A model generated the notes under the pieces. It worked only from the letters and a program-made list of their open reading frames with translations, was not told the origin of the DNA and ran no database searches. From Clostridium manihotivorum (lineage in GTDB: Bacteria > Bacillota > Clostridia > Clostridiales > Clostridiaceae), in the NCBI RefSeq assembly GCF_004015185.1, contig NZ_CP025746.1, positions 3,737,776 to 3,801,775 of the forward strand: a stretch of 64,000 nt of DNA, written 5' to 3'. Position numbers and translations under genes: made by a program. Of the stretch, positions 48,090-57,797 are shown one piece after another. The first letter of the stretch is position 1, and every line of letters begins with the position of its first letter.

Positions 48090-50174
48090 CTACTTTTCTT
48101 CGTTTTGAATTGGAACTTTATTACCGCATTCTTTATTTGTACACTCCATAAATTTACCTTTTGTTTTATTATACTTGATAACCATATGAGAACCGCAGTT
48201 ACTGCAATTTTCTTTTGCAGGTTCATACCAGCTTACAAAAGAACATTCCGGATAATTTGAACATCCATAAAACTTATTACCTTTTTTACTTTTCTTAATT
48301 ACTACACCACCACCACAAAGAGGGCATTTTGCATCAATCTCTTCTACAATAGGTTTAGTGTTTTGGCAATCAGGATAGCCTGGGCACGCTAAAAAGCTAC
48401 CAAATCTACCTTGCTTTATTACCATCATCCTTCCACACTTATCACACTTTACATCACTTACTTTATCTTCAATTACTACTTTAGATACTTCCTTTTCAGC
48501 TTTATCTATAGCTTCACTAAGAGGACTGAAGAATTCATCTACAATTCTTGTCCATTCTTCTTTTCCTTCTTCTATATAATCTAGCTTATTTTCCATATCT
48601 GCTGTAAAGTCTGCATCAACTATTTGCTTAAAGTAATCACTCATTATAGTATTTACTATAATTCCAAGCTCAGTAGCCATTAAATTTTTCTTTTCTCTTT
48701 GAATATACTTTCTACTAAGAAGTGTTGAAATAGTAGGTACGTAAGTACTTGGTCTACCAATCCCCTTCTCTTCTAACAGCTTAACAAAAGATGCCTCAGT
48801 ATATCTTGCAGGCGGTTGAGTGAAGTGTTGTTTTCCAACTATACTATCATAACTTAAAGCTTCATTTTCTTCTATTTCAGGAAGTAATACACTTTCATCA
48901 TCTTCCTCTGTGGTATATTCATAAACTTTCATAAATCCATCAAACTTTATAGTAGAGCCACTAGCTCTTAATTTATATTCTCCATTTGTGATATCAATGC
49001 TATTTGTGTTGAGAACACAAGATTCCATTTGACTTGCTATGAATCTTTCCCAAATAAGTTTATAAAGTTTGTACTGTTCTGCTGAAAGATTTTCCTTTGC
49101 AACTTCTGGTGTAATATCTATAACTGAAGGTCTTATAGCTTCATGGGCATCTTGTATATTCTTCTTTCCCTTATAAACTCTTGGAACCTTTGGCGCATAT
49201 TTTTCACCGTAATTAGTGTTTATATATTGTAGTGCACTATCTTGAGCTTCTTTCGATATTCTAACAGAATCCGTTCTCATATATGTTATAAGTCCTACAG
49301 TTCCATAACCTTTAACTTCAATACCTTCGTATAATTGCTGAGCTATAGACATAGTTCTCTTTGTTTGAAAATTAAGCTTTCTACTAGCATCCTGTTGTAG
49401 TGTACTTGTAGTGAATGGAGGTAAAGGATTTTTGTTCTTTGTACCTTTCTTTACCTTACTTACTACAAATTCATTCTGTTTAAGTTCTTCTATTGTCTTA
49501 TTTGCTTCTTCTTCGGTGAAAATTTCGAACTTCTTACCTTTTAAAGTTGCAATCTTCACATTAAACTTTTTATCTTTCTTTTCTAGTTTAATATCAACAG
49601 TCCAATATTCTTTTGATTCAAATTTATTTATTTCTTCTTCTCTATCACAAATCAGTTTAAGAGCAGCAGATTGAACTCTCCCAGCACTCAAGCCCCATTT
49701 AACATTTTTCCATAATATTGGGCTTATTTCATAACCAACTAGCCTATCAAGTACTCTTCTAGCTTGTTGAGCATCAACTAAGTTTTGATTGATAACTCTT
49801 GGGCTCTTTATAGAAGTCTTAACAGCATTCTTTGTAATCTCATGAAACTCAACTCTACATTTATCTTTATCTGGAATCTTTAAAATATTTGCAAGGTGCC
49901 AAGAAATAGCTTCCCCTTCTCTATCAGGGTCAGTTGCCAAAAATATTTTATCACTTTTTTTAGCAAGCTTTTTAAGCTTATCTAAAAGATCACCTTTTCC
50001 TCTTATAGTTATATATTTGGGATTATAATTGTTTTCCACATCAACTCCAAGTTGACTCTTAGGCAAATCCCTAATATGTCCCATTGATGCTTCAACCACA
50101 TAATTTTTACCTAAGTATTTACTTATTGTTTTTGCCTTAGCAGGCGATTCTACTATTACAAGATTTTGACCCAT
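48090..50174 (-). CDS. topA: DNA topoisomerase I
   Basis: A 694-residue type IA topoisomerase that relaxes negative supercoils. The Toprim domain starts VIVESPAKAKTISKYLG and includes DPDREGEAISWHL; the catalytic tyrosine lies in GLITYMRTDSVRIS near 295-308. Three C-terminal zinc ribbons follow, each with four cysteines (CDKCG...CPGYPDC; CPLCG...CSNYPEC; CSNCG...CTNKEC). AAGGAGTAAAAA precedes the ATG. It follows dprA by 42 bases. Confidence 0.97.
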   Translation of the reverse strand: MGQNLVIVESPAKAKTISKYLGKNYVVEASMGHIRDLPKSQLGVDVENNYNPKYITIRGKGDLLDKLKKLAKKSDKIFLATDPDREGEAISWHLANILKIPDKDKCRVEFHEITKNAVKTSIKSPRVINQNLVDAQQARRVLDRLVGYEISPILWKNVKWGLSAGRVQSAALKLICDREEEINKFESKEYWTVDIKLEKKDKKFNVKIATLKGKKFEIFTEEEANKTIEELKQNEFVVSKVKKGTKNKNPLPPFTTSTLQQDASRKLNFQTKRTMSIAQQLYEGIEVKGYGTVGLITYMRTDSVRISKEAQDSALQYINTNYGEKYAPKVPRVYKGKKNIQDAHEAIRPSVIDITPEVAKENLSAEQYKLYKLIWERFIASQMESCVLNTNSIDITNGEYKLRASGSTIKFDGFMKVYEYTTEEDDESVLLPEIEENEALSYDSIVGKQHFTQPPARYTEASFVKLLEEKGIGRPSTYVPTISTLLSRKYIQREKKNLMATELGIIVNTIMSDYFKQIVDADFTADMENKLDYIEEGKEEWTRIVDEFFSPLSEAIDKAEKEVSKVVIEDKVSDVKCDKCGRMMVIKQGRFGSFLACPGYPDCQNTKPIVEEIDAKCPLCGGGVVIKKSKKGNKFYGCSNYPECSFVSWYEPAKENCSNCGSHMVIKYNKTKGKFMECTNKECGNKVPIQNEEK

Positions 50175-50216
50175 TTTTTACTCCTTAAAAACTTAGGAGT
50201 GTTCACCCCCTTAGTC

Positions 50217-51266
50217 TTAATTATTTTTAACATAATAATTTCCTAAAATACACATAATTTCATTATTAAATTGCATTTCAAATAATAACTCATAAATTGT
50301 TGAGGTGTCAATATCTGTGTTTCTTATAATTTCATCGATATGTATAGGTTTATCATCTAATAACCTCATAATCTGGGCTTTCAGGCTATCATTAATTTTT
50401 TTATTTTTCTTCCTACATAAACCCAGTTTATCAAGCAATTTATCTATGTCATAAGCAATTACCTCATAATGTTCTCCTATGAGTTGATTCGTTCCTTTAC
50501 TTTGAGGCGAAAAAATTGAGCCTGGTACTGCATATACATCTCTACCTTGATTTAATCCAACGTCGGCAGTAATTAGTGAACCACTTTTCTCGTTAGCCTC
50601 TACAACTATAATTGCTTTAGATAATCCACTAATTATCCTATTTCTTCTAGGAAAATTATATGGTGAGGGTCTAGTTCCAGGCAGAAACTCTGAGACAATA
50701 CATCCATTATTCTCTATATTCTCATATAATATTTTATTATAAGCCGGATATATGACATCTATACCACAACCAAATACTGCACAGGTGACTCCTTTGTTCT
50801 CCAAAGTTCTTTTATGAGCTTCTGAATCTATGCCATAGGCACCGCCACTAACTATACATGTATCAAAAGAGCTTAATTGCTTACATATAAGCTTAGTTGC
50901 TTCTCTTCCATAACCGGTACATTTTCTAGAGCCTACTATTGCTATAGTAATCTTTTTATTTAAAATGTCAATATCCCCTTTGTAAAAAAGGCTATAAGGA
51001 GGACAATTTATATGACTTAAAAGTGTTGGATATCGGGACTCTTTATAGGTTATTAGCTTTATTTTATTTTTCACCATATATTCTGAAAGTCTTTTTGCAT
51101 CATCAGCCGAAACTCTACTTAGTAAGTTCTTATTCACAAATTTTCTTTGAGAAAATATAGCTTTATTTCTAAATATATTTTCTTCAGATTCGTACTCATT
51201 AAGCAAATTTAACTTAATGTTATCACTAACAGGGAGCATTGAAAACCAAATCTTATAAAAATCCAA
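50217..51266 (-). CDS. dprA: DNA processing protein DprA
   Basis: A 349-residue protein that loads RecA on incoming single-stranded DNA in transformation. The Rossmann-like core has GSRKCTGYGREATKLI and SGGAYGIDSEAHK, then PRRNRIISGLS; the C-terminal winged helix is IHIDEIIRNTDIDTSTIYEL. The start codon is TTG with AAAGGAGAAATAAATT upstream. It follows comM by 15 bases; its partner RecA is also in this window. Confidence 0.94.
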   Translation of the reverse strand: MDFYKIWFSMLPVSDNIKLNLLNEYESEENIFRNKAIFSQRKFVNKNLLSRVSADDAKRLSEYMVKNKIKLITYKESRYPTLLSHINCPPYSLFYKGDIDILNKKITIAIVGSRKCTGYGREATKLICKQLSSFDTCIVSGGAYGIDSEAHKRTLENKGVTCAVFGCGIDVIYPAYNKILYENIENNGCIVSEFLPGTRPSPYNFPRRNRIISGLSKAIIVVEANEKSGSLITADVGLNQGRDVYAVPGSIFSPQSKGTNQLIGEHYEVIAYDIDKLLDKLGLCRKKNKKINDSLKAQIMRLLDDKPIHIDEIIRNTDIDTSTIYELLFEMQFNNEIMCILGNYYVKNN

Positions 51267-51280
51267 AATTTATTTCTCCT

Positions 51281-52813
51281 TTATATAATTTCTCCATCAA
51301 AAAATTTTCTATAGTTTAATGCTTCAACAATTGTAGCCTTATTAATATCTTGCTGATTGTTTAGATCAGCAATTGTTCTTGATACCTTTAAGATTTTATC
51401 TAATCCTCTTGTACTTATATGATATTTATCATATATTTGTTCTAATAAACTTATACAAGCACAATCTAGTTTAATGTATTTTTTTATATCACTATGATCT
51501 AATTGAGAATTAAAAAGTATTCCAAGTTCACTATACCTATCTTTTTGTATCTTTCTAGCTTTTTCTACTCTTTCTTTAATGATTTCAGAACTCTCTCTCT
51601 TAGTTTCCTTCATCAGCTGATCGAAAGGCACTTGAGCAACTTGCACATACAAATCAATTCTATCAGCTATAGCTTTTGAAAGCCTCTTTCTATACTTATG
51701 TTTCTCTATATCAGTGCATATACAGCTTCCACCGTCAATTCCATTGCTTTTACCACATGGACATGTATTCATAGCTGAAATAAAAATGAAATCAGCAGGA
51801 TAACTTACCTTGCCTGAAAGTCTAGATATTCTTATAACTTTATCTTCTAGGGGTTCCCTTAAGCATTCTAAGATCCTTCTATCAAATTCCAATAACTCAT
51901 CCAAAAACAAAACTCCTCTATGGGCTAGACTGATTTCACCAATAGTAAGCTCCCTACCACCACCTATAAGTGTATTCTTAGGTGTAGTATGATGAGGATT
52001 TCTGAAGGGTCTATAACTAATTACTCCTGATTTGTCCTTCAGGTTGCCAGATACACTATATATCTTTGTAACTTCAAGACACTCTTCATAGCTTAAATCA
52101 GGTAAAATAGATGGTAATCTCCTTGCTAACATAGTTTTACCAGATCCTGCTGGTCCATATAAAATGATATTATGATTTGAAGCAGCAGCAATTTCTAAAG
52201 CTCTTTTTGCTGATTCATTTCCAAATACATCACTAAAGTTTTCTTTTATATTATGATTAGAAGTTATTTTTTCATATTTCGTAAGTTTTATTGGATACTG
52301 ATCTTCATAAATTAAGAAATCTGCCACTTGTTTTAGGTTAGCAAAAGTAAATATGTTATTGTTCTTAATCAGCATTGTTTCTTCAACATTTTGCTCTGGT
52401 ATAATATAGTTATTTATTCTATGATTTTTTCCTTCTATTATAATAGGTAAACATCCATTCACCGCTTTTACCTCGCCGCTTAAAGATAACTCTCCAACTA
52501 ACATATACTTACTAGTATCAGCCATGACAATCTGACCACTCTCAAGCAGAATAGCTACAGCAATTGGCAAGTCTAGTAAAGTACCTATCTTTTTTATATC
52601 TGCCGGCGCTAAGTTAATGACAACTCTTCCAAGCGGAAACTTAAATCCACTATTTATTATGGCAGATCGAACTCTCTCTTTTGATTCCTTTACTGATATA
52701 TCAGGAAGACCTACTATAGAAAATGAAGGCAACCCTTTGTTAATATCCACTTCTACATATACAACTTCTCCATCAATTCCGTTGAAAGAAGCACTTATTA
52801 TTTTAGTAGCCAC
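51281..52813 (-). CDS. comM: Mg chelatase-like AAA+ protein ComM (YifB)
   Basis: A 510-residue hexameric helicase-like ATPase that promotes branch migration during transformation in other bacteria. The N-terminal Lon-protease-like domain (FSIVGLPDISVKESKERVRS) precedes the AAA+ module with Walker A YGPAGSGKTMLARRLP and Walker B VLFLDELLEFD, then a cysteine-containing CPCG segment and the C-terminal lid. I choose the GTG at 52813, seven codons in, because AAAGAGGTGATAGCA precedes it. It heads the comM-dprA-topA operon. Confidence 0.93.
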   Translation of the reverse strand: MATKIISASFNGIDGEVVYVEVDINKGLPSFSIVGLPDISVKESKERVRSAIINSGFKFPLGRVVINLAPADIKKIGTLLDLPIAVAILLESGQIVMADTSKYMLVGELSLSGEVKAVNGCLPIIIEGKNHRINNYIIPEQNVEETMLIKNNNIFTFANLKQVADFLIYEDQYPIKLTKYEKITSNHNIKENFSDVFGNESAKRALEIAAASNHNIILYGPAGSGKTMLARRLPSILPDLSYEECLEVTKIYSVSGNLKDKSGVISYRPFRNPHHTTPKNTLIGGGRELTIGEISLAHRGVLFLDELLEFDRRILECLREPLEDKVIRISRLSGKVSYPADFIFISAMNTCPCGKSNGIDGGSCICTDIEKHKYRKRLSKAIADRIDLYVQVAQVPFDQLMKETKRESSEIIKERVEKARKIQKDRYSELGILFNSQLDHSDIKKYIKLDCACISLLEQIYDKYHISTRGLDKILKVSRTIADLNNQQDINKATIVEALNYRKFFDGEII

Positions 52814-52880
52814 TGCTATCACCTCTTTAGTCATTATTGACCATTTTTCTATTAAATAACATTTTTTTATTCTTTGAAAA

Positions 52881-52909
52881 ATTATATTTTAGAAATGACA
52901 GATGTGCAA
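52881..52909 (-). promoter_or_regulatory. comM operon promoter
   Basis: TTGCAC (52904-52909), exactly 17 bases, then TATAAT (52881-52886) on the minus strand. Confidence 0.8.
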
Positions 52910-52993
52910 AAAAACAAAGAAAGTCGCTTTAGCAAACTTTTTTTATTTTCTTGTCAAGAATAAAGATATACTAATAAATTAGAGGTATTTATT

Positions 52994-53359
52994 ATGAAAA
53001 ACTTTAATAAATCAATCGGTTCTACCGGAGAAGATATAGCAGCAGAATTTCTCATTAAAGATGGTTATAAAATACTAGAAAGAAACTTTAACTCCAGAAA
53101 CGGAGAGATTGATATAATAGGATGGGATAAAGATATATTATGCTTTATAGAAGTTAAAACTAGATATACTTCAGATTATGGTAGTCCCATTGAAGCAATA
53201 TCAATAACCAAAGCAAATAAAATCAAAAAAGTGTGTCAATTTTACATTTTAAAAAATTATTTGTATGATATAAATATTCGATTTGATGTAGTAGAGGTAT
53301 ACTTAAATTATCAAAATACATCTTCGGAAATAAATGTAGTCAAGGATGCATTTAGATGA
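52994..53359 (+). CDS. yraN: YraN family (UPF0102) putative endonuclease
   Basis: A 121-residue protein with the restriction-endonuclease-like core G-E-D-I-A-A near the start, RNFNSRNGEIDIIGWDKD near 35-52 and FIEVKTRY near 56-63, the D and E-x-K residues of the nuclease fold. Its function is not settled. It is on the plus strand, opposite to its neighbours rnhB and comM. GAGGTATTTATT precedes the ATG; a TATACT lies upstream at about 52967-52972 but without a good -35. Confidence 0.92.
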   Translation: MKNFNKSIGSTGEDIAAEFLIKDGYKILERNFNSRNGEIDIIGWDKDILCFIEVKTRYTSDYGSPIEAISITKANKIKKVCQFYILKNYLYDINIRFDVVEVYLNYQNTSSEINVVKDAFR

Positions 53360-53629
53360 CTTTTACAATATTTTATAAAATAATAAAACTATATTATTTA
53401 TAAATACGATTTTATTAAAAATAGGCTATGTTGAAGTACAGCTTTTAAAATATCTAAAAAGTAAAGTTTATTTATACTTAAAAATAGGCACTTAATTTCA
53501 TAAATAATTTGTTAAAGTTAATAGTCACCATACAAATATATATTTATAGAATCATATAAATATATAGTAATAGTGGCAGTTGTAGAGTTTTTTATTATGT
53601 AAATAAAACACTAATATAATATTCATTAA
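53360..53629. other. AT-rich spacer between converging yraN and rnhB
   Basis: No gene is visible. TTAAAAATAGGC occurs twice (near 53414 and 53477) in this stretch, with no other clear structure before the terminator. Confidence 0.6.
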
Positions 53630-53659
53630 AAAAACCTCCTTTCGAAAAAGGAGGTTTTT
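53630..53659. terminator. bidirectional terminator of yraN and rnhB
   Basis: AAAAACCTCCTTT and AAAGGAGGTTTTT form a perfect 13-bp stem with an A-run on the left and T-run on the right. Confidence 0.92.
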
Positions 53660-53695
53660 GCTCAAAATTATGACAGCAAGCTTCTACGCTGCTTT

Positions 53696-54523
53696 CTATT
53701 TACTTAAAATATTATTAAGAAAAGACATTCTATGAATCTCACAAGTACCTATGTTATGTATAGCATCAATATGTTTTTGAGTTCCATACCCAACGTTATC
53801 ATTAAAGCCATACCCAGGGTATATAGCATCATATTCCTTCATAAGTTTATCTCTAAAAACTTTTGCAATGATTGAAGCACAGGCTATAGAGGCACTCTTA
53901 GCATCACCTTTAATAATATACTTGTTAGGCTTATTTAGATTTCTAACTGGATATCCATCAGAAAGAACAAGTTGAGGTTCTACAGGAAGTGTCCTACATG
54001 CATCTAAAAAAATCTTATTATTACAGTGAGCAATCCCTAATGTATCAATTTCTTTGTTAGTGCAAACAGAAATACTAAAAGCTATTGCTTTTTCTCTAAT
54101 AATAACATCTAGCTCTTCTCTTTTTTGCTCACTTAAAGCTTTAGAATCTTTAATACCAAGAATAACATCATTAAGATTGTTTAGATCTAGTATTACGGCA
54201 GCTCCAACTATAGGACCAGCCAAAGGACCTCTCCCCACCTCATCAACTCCTGCAACATATCTGAACTTGCTGAAGCTTTTGTCAAACAAATACATTTCTC
54301 TAACTCTATTAAACTCTGCTTCTTCTCTAAGTAACGCATTTTCAATTCTTTTAGCTAGAGCTAGAACATTTTTCCTCTTGTCCATAGAAAGAATAGTAAT
54401 TAACTCTACTAGCTCCTCCTTTTTACTCAAACTTATTGTAATCGTGGAAGTTAGTTCTTTAATCTCATTAAAGCTCAACTCGGACAATTTCTCTTTTAGA
54501 TAGATAATTTTATCCTTCAACAT
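53696..54523 (-). CDS. rnhB: ribonuclease HII
   Basis: A 275-residue enzyme that removes ribonucleotides and RNA-DNA hybrids. VAGVDEVGRGPLAGPIVGAA near 89-108 carries the first catalytic acids D and E; LSDGYP and KGDAKSASIACASIIAK contain the others. The N-terminal 80 residues are an extra domain seen in Firmicute RNase HII. It overlaps the end of rbgA by 14 bases, so it is translationally coupled. Confidence 0.95.
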   Translation of the reverse strand: MLKDKIIYLKEKLSELSFNEIKELTSTITISLSKKEELVELITILSMDKRKNVLALAKRIENALLREEAEFNRVREMYLFDKSFSKFRYVAGVDEVGRGPLAGPIVGAAVILDLNNLNDVILGIKDSKALSEQKREELDVIIREKAIAFSISVCTNKEIDTLGIAHCNNKIFLDACRTLPVEPQLVLSDGYPVRNLNKPNKYIIKGDAKSASIACASIIAKVFRDKLMKEYDAIYPGYGFNDNVGYGTQKHIDAIHNIGTCEIHRMSFLNNILSK

Positions 54524-55376
54524 CTTCCTCTTTCCAAGGCGTCTCTAAAGAAATATTACCTATCTTTCCACCTCTAAACTCGTCTAATATAATTGCAGCA
54601 ATTCTGTTATAATCTATTTCTCCTCCTGAAACAATAGCACCTCTTTTTCTAGCGATTCTATTAAGTGTTTCAATAGGTTCCTCTGCTACTTCGTCTAACT
54701 TATATCTTGTTTTTAATAATTCAGGATTAGTATTCTGTAATCTTTCAACAAGCTTTAGAGAAAGCTCTTCTGTGTCCATAATTTCATCCTTAATAGCTCC
54801 AGTAAAAGCTAAATTTAAAGCTACTTCTTCATCTTCAAACTTTGGCCAAAGAACACCAGGAGTATCAAGAAGCTCTATCCCTATAGAAGTCTTTATCCAC
54901 TGCTTATTTTTAGTAACACCTGGTCTGTCACCAGTCTTAGCTATGTTATTTCTTGCCATCTTGTTGATAAAGGTTGATTTTCCTACATTAGGAATACCTA
55001 CTACCATGACTCTTGTAATTATTTTTGCAAGGCCTTTTGCTTTTAACCTTTCATGCTTCTCCTTGAGTAGTTCCATTAATGCTGGTTTAATATTCTTTAT
55101 TCCATCACCCTTTAAACAGTTTACTTCAATGGCCCTAATAGATTCGCTTTTTAGTGAATTAATCCAAGCCCTCGTAACCTTGCTGTCAGTCAAATCACTT
55201 TTATTAAGTAATATTAATCTTGGCTTATCTTTACACAACTCATCTATATCAGGATTAGCACTAGATTTAGGTATTCTGGCATCTCTTATTTCAATAACTG
55301 CATCAACTAATTTTAGATTTTCTTTTATTTCTCTTTTGGTTTTTACCATATGCCCTGGAAACCAATTTATAGCCAT
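54510..55376 (-). CDS. rbgA: ribosome biogenesis GTPase RbgA (YlqF)
   Basis: A 288-residue circularly permuted GTPase needed for 50S assembly. The G motifs come in permuted order: G4 NKSD near 57-60, then G1 GIPNVGKS near 125-132 and G3 DTPGV near 172-176; the C-terminal ANTAR-like domain includes RKRGAIVSGGEIDYNR. It begins FPGHMVKTKREI, typical of the family. AAAGGGATGATTTT precedes the ATG. Confidence 0.95.
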   Translation of the reverse strand: MAINWFPGHMVKTKREIKENLKLVDAVIEIRDARIPKSSANPDIDELCKDKPRLILLNKSDLTDSKVTRAWINSLKSESIRAIEVNCLKGDGIKNIKPALMELLKEKHERLKAKGLAKIITRVMVVGIPNVGKSTFINKMARNNIAKTGDRPGVTKNKQWIKTSIGIELLDTPGVLWPKFEDEEVALNLAFTGAIKDEIMDTEELSLKLVERLQNTNPELLKTRYKLDEVAEEPIETLNRIARKRGAIVSGGEIDYNRIAAIILDEFRGGKIGNISLETPWKEEDVEG

Positions 55377-55473
55377 AAAATCATCCCTTTCTTATAAATA
55401 TTACCGTAAAATATGCATTTCGTTTTCTCTAAAATTTATGTAAGAAATCATATATCTGTCTTTTATTAGTGGT

Positions 55474-55487
55474 TTTGCTCATCTGCC
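55474..55487 (-). repeat. second copy of the 14-base GGCAGATGAGCAAA sequence
   Basis: An exact copy of the 14 bases at 55665-55678. The remaining gap to rbgA is AT-rich with no gene. Confidence 0.7.
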
Positions 55488-55627
55488 TTTTTTATATATA
55501 AAACTCCATATGCAATATGTTCTTCCACTTTATAATTTTGCTTACGTTATTATTGATAATTCTATTATTAATTCTATTATTCATACTTATCCATACATTT
55601 ATCTAAAATGTAATTTTAATATATGAT

Positions 55628-55715
55628 AAAAAAGCCGCTTAAGCGACATTATTCAACGAATTTCTTTGCTCATCTGCCAGGTTTTACGAATTTACATATG
55701 GAAAATCTGGCATGT
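55628..55715 (-). ncRNA. candidate small RNA ending in a terminator, between rplS and rbgA
   Basis: Read on the minus strand, TGCCAG-A-TTTT pairs with AAAA-C-CTGGCA (one mismatch), then a spacer GGCAGATGAGCAAA, then the terminator GTCGC-TTAA-GCGGC with T6 (55628-55647). No open frame is present. The spacer's GGCAGATGAGCAAA recurs 191 bases further downstream (55474-55487). The rplS terminator already closes the upstream transcript, so an independent RNA is plausible; no clear promoter was found. Confidence 0.4.
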
Positions 55716-55807
55716 GACGTAATTATTCTTTATCCATATATTAATTTAAACTATCTACCAATACTTATATACGCTTTATCAAAAATATAATTTATTGCAG
55801 AATAAAA

Positions 55808-55830
55808 AACGGAGCTAAATTAGCCCCTGT
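55808..55830 (-). terminator. rplS terminator
   Basis: On the minus strand an A-C-A-G-G-G-G-C-T arm pairs with AGCTCCGT (one wobble, one bulge), followed by TTTTTTATTC. Confidence 0.75.
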
Positions 55831-55845
55831 CTTTTAATTTAAGTA

Positions 55846-56190
55846 TTAGATTATTTCTTTAACCTTAGCTGCCTTACCTACTCTGCTTCTTAGGTAGAAT
55901 AACTTAGCTCTTCTTACCTTACCTCTTCTTGTAACTTCAATCTTTTCTATGATTGGAGCATTTAGTGGGAAAGTTCTTTCAACACCAACACCGTAAGCTA
56001 TTCTTCTTGCAGTGAAAGTTTCTCTTAATCCACCATTTTGTCTCTTTATTACAGTACCTTCAAAAGTTTGTATTCTTTCTCTTGTACCTTCTTTAACTTT
56101 TACGTGAACCTTAACAGTGTCACCTACGTTAAATTGAGGTAAATCAGTTCTGATTTGTTCTTGTTCTATTGCTCTTAATATTTCGTTCAT
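55846..56190 (-). CDS. rplS: 50S ribosomal protein L19
   Basis: A 114-residue ribosomal protein at the 30S-50S interface. [40 protein letters not shown] and [13 protein letters not shown] are standard L19 blocks, and the length is normal. AAGGAGGGAATGCAC places the start at 56190; two earlier in-frame ATG codons are too close to or upstream of this site. A promoter and a folded leader precede it, so it can be expressed apart from trmD. Confidence 0.97.
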   Translation of the reverse strand: MNEILRAIEQEQIRTDLPQFNVGDTVKVHVKVKEGTRERIQTFEGTVIKRQNGGLRETFTARRIAYGVGVERTFPLNAPIIEKIEVTRRGKVRRAKLFYLRSRVGKAAKVKEII

Positions 56191-56222
56191 GTGCATTCCC
56201 TCCTTAGTTAATTGTGACGTTC

Positions 56223-56272
56223 TTACCATATGATAATATGACAGAGGACCGCCCGTACTAGCACAATGGTAA
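56223..56272 (-). promoter_or_regulatory. rplS leader structure (L19-leader-like)
   Basis: TTACCAT and ATGGTAA form a 7-bp stem closing a 50-base element with a GC-rich centre (CGGGCGGTCCTCTG). It lies directly upstream of rplS. L19 leaders are known in low-GC Gram-positives; membership here is inferred from position and shape. Confidence 0.45.
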
Positions 56273-56300
56273 TTTTAACATAACTAATTTATTTAATCAA
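56272..56300 (-). promoter_or_regulatory. rplS promoter within the end of trmD
   Basis: TTGATT (56295-56300), 17 bases, then TAAAAT (56272-56277) on the minus strand, just before the leader stem. Confidence 0.65.
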
Positions 56301-57018
56301 TATGTTTTTCATAATCTTTAAGAAGCTTTATATCTTCTTTGCTTAATTTGACACACTTAAACAAATCCGGTCTTCTTTCTTTTGTTATTGCAAGAGATAT
56401 TTGTCTTCTATACTTCCTAATGTTCTCGTGATGACCTGATAAAAGTACACTAGGAACAGCTTCTCCCTCAAATACTTCAGGTCTAGTGTACTGGGGATGT
56501 TCTAAAAGTCCACTATAGAAGGATTCCTCGGTAAAGCTCTCTTCACTGCTTAATACTCCTGGTATTAACCTACATATACTATCAACTATAGGAATGGCCG
56601 CCATTTCACCGCCAGTAAGCACAAAGTCCCCTAGAGATAACTCCATATCAAAATACTTATAAGCTCTTTCATCAATTCCTTCGTAATGGCCACAAACAAA
56701 AATAAGCTCATCAAGCTTTGATAATTCCTTTGCTATCTCCTGATTGAAGGTCTTCCCTCTAGGTCCTAAAAATATAACTTTTGAGTTCTCATTTTGCTTT
56801 ACAGCTTTAATAGAGTCTACTACTGGTTGAGCACTCATAACCATCCCAGCACCACCACCATAAGGATAGTCGTCTACCTTTTTGTGTTTGTTGGTAGAAT
56901 AATCTCTGATATTAACAGTATTAATATCTAGGATACCATTGTTCCTTGCTCTTCCTATTATACTATGCTCAAATACATTGAACATCTCTGGAAAAAGGGT
57001 AAGAATACTAATCTTCAT
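56293..57018 (-). CDS. trmD: tRNA (guanine37-N1)-methyltransferase
   Basis: A 241-residue SPOUT methyltransferase that makes m1G37 and prevents frameshifting. [20 protein letters not shown] opens the protein; the knot and SAM site are seen in [24 protein letters not shown] and [28 protein letters not shown] sets the ATG at 57018, which overlaps the end of rimM by 11 bases. Confidence 0.97.
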   Translation of the reverse strand: MKISILTLFPEMFNVFEHSIIGRARNNGILDINTVNIRDYSTNKHKKVDDYPYGGGAGMVMSAQPVVDSIKAVKQNENSKVIFLGPRGKTFNQEIAKELSKLDELIFVCGHYEGIDERAYKYFDMELSLGDFVLTGGEMAAIPIVDSICRLIPGVLSSEESFTEESFYSGLLEHPQYTRPEVFEGEAVPSVLLSGHHENIRKYRRQISLAITKERRPDLFKCVKLSKEDIKLLKDYEKHID

Positions 57019-57505
57019 CTTGCCATTCTCCTGAAGGTTTAATAACAATTTTTTTATCTTTAACATTTATATCTAGCACAATTTCTTTAAGTACAGGTAC
57101 TAAGATTTCTTTATTACCTTTTACCCAATATACATCGTTACTACCAGTTTGCAAAACATCGTATACATCTCCATAATTAAAACCTTCTGTATCGTAAACC
57201 TTACACCCAATAAGATCTGATATAAAATATGTATCCTCTGGAAGCTCCACTGCATGTTCTCTTGAAACCTTTATATATCTTTGCTTAAGCTTTTCGGCGT
57301 CATTCATTGAATCTACGCCTTTTATCTTAATGATTACTCTATCCTTCTGATATTTCACCCATTCAATCTCTGCTTCTTTATCATCAATTAAAATTTCTTT
57401 TAAATCATCAAATCTTGTTACATCATCAGTTAAAGGAAACACCTTAACTTCTCCTTTTATACCATGAGTGTTAACTATCTGACCTACTTTTAAAAAATCC
57501 TTCAT
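57008..57505 (-). CDS. rimM: ribosome maturation factor RimM
   Basis: A 165-residue 16S processing factor: N-terminal RimM domain ([20 protein letters not shown]) and a C-terminal PRC barrel ([14 protein letters not shown], then [15 protein letters not shown]). It binds S19 during 30S head assembly. GAGGTGAGCTT precedes the ATG. A terminator separates it from khpA. Confidence 0.95.
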   Translation of the reverse strand: MKDFLKVGQIVNTHGIKGEVKVFPLTDDVTRFDDLKEILIDDKEAEIEWVKYQKDRVIIKIKGVDSMNDAEKLKQRYIKVSREHAVELPEDTYFISDLIGCKVYDTEGFNYGDVYDVLQTGSNDVYWVKGNKEILVPVLKEIVLDINVKDKKIVIKPSGEWQDED

Positions 57506-57544
57506 AAGCTCACCTCAACAAAACATTTTAAGAGTATGTGGAAA

Positions 57545-57568
57545 AAGAGCTAGGAAACCCTAACTCTT
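57545..57568 (-). terminator. terminator between khpA and rimM
   Basis: On the minus strand AAGAGTTAGG pairs with CCTAGCTCTT (10 bp, one G-U), followed by TTTCC; it begins at the khpA stop. Confidence 0.75.
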
Positions 57569-57569
57569 A

Positions 57570-57797
57570 TTAAATGATCTCAACTACAACTCTTTTATTG
57601 TCTTTAACAGCTGCAGCTTTAACTACTGTTCTTATAGCTTTAGCAATTCTGCCTTGCTTTCCTATAACTTTCCCCATATCCTCAGGAGCAACCTTGAGTT
57701 CAATTATTATAGATTGTTCACCGGCTATCTCATTAACCTGAACAGAATCTGGGTCGTCAACAAGTGATTTAGCAATAACTTCTACTAGTGTCTTCAT
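57570..57797 (-). CDS. khpA: KH-domain RNA-binding protein KhpA
   Basis: A 75-residue single KH-domain protein. The RNA-binding loop is the GxxG of GKVIGKQGRIAKAIR near 37-51. KhpA pairs with KhpB to bind many RNAs in Firmicutes. The start at 57797 fits the family (MKTLVEVIAKSLVDDPDSV), but its ribosome site is 34 bases upstream, with a hairpin between. No alternative in-frame start lies nearer. It follows rpsP in the usual order. Confidence 0.93.
   Translation of the reverse strand: MKTLVEVIAKSLVDDPDSVQVNEIAGEQSIIIELKVAPEDMGKVIGKQGRIAKAIRTVVKAAAVKDNKRVVVEII

Noticed and set aside
54772..55443. 223-codon plus-strand open frame inside rbgA
   Set aside because: Antisense to the conserved GTPase motifs; composition is that of a reverse-frame shadow.
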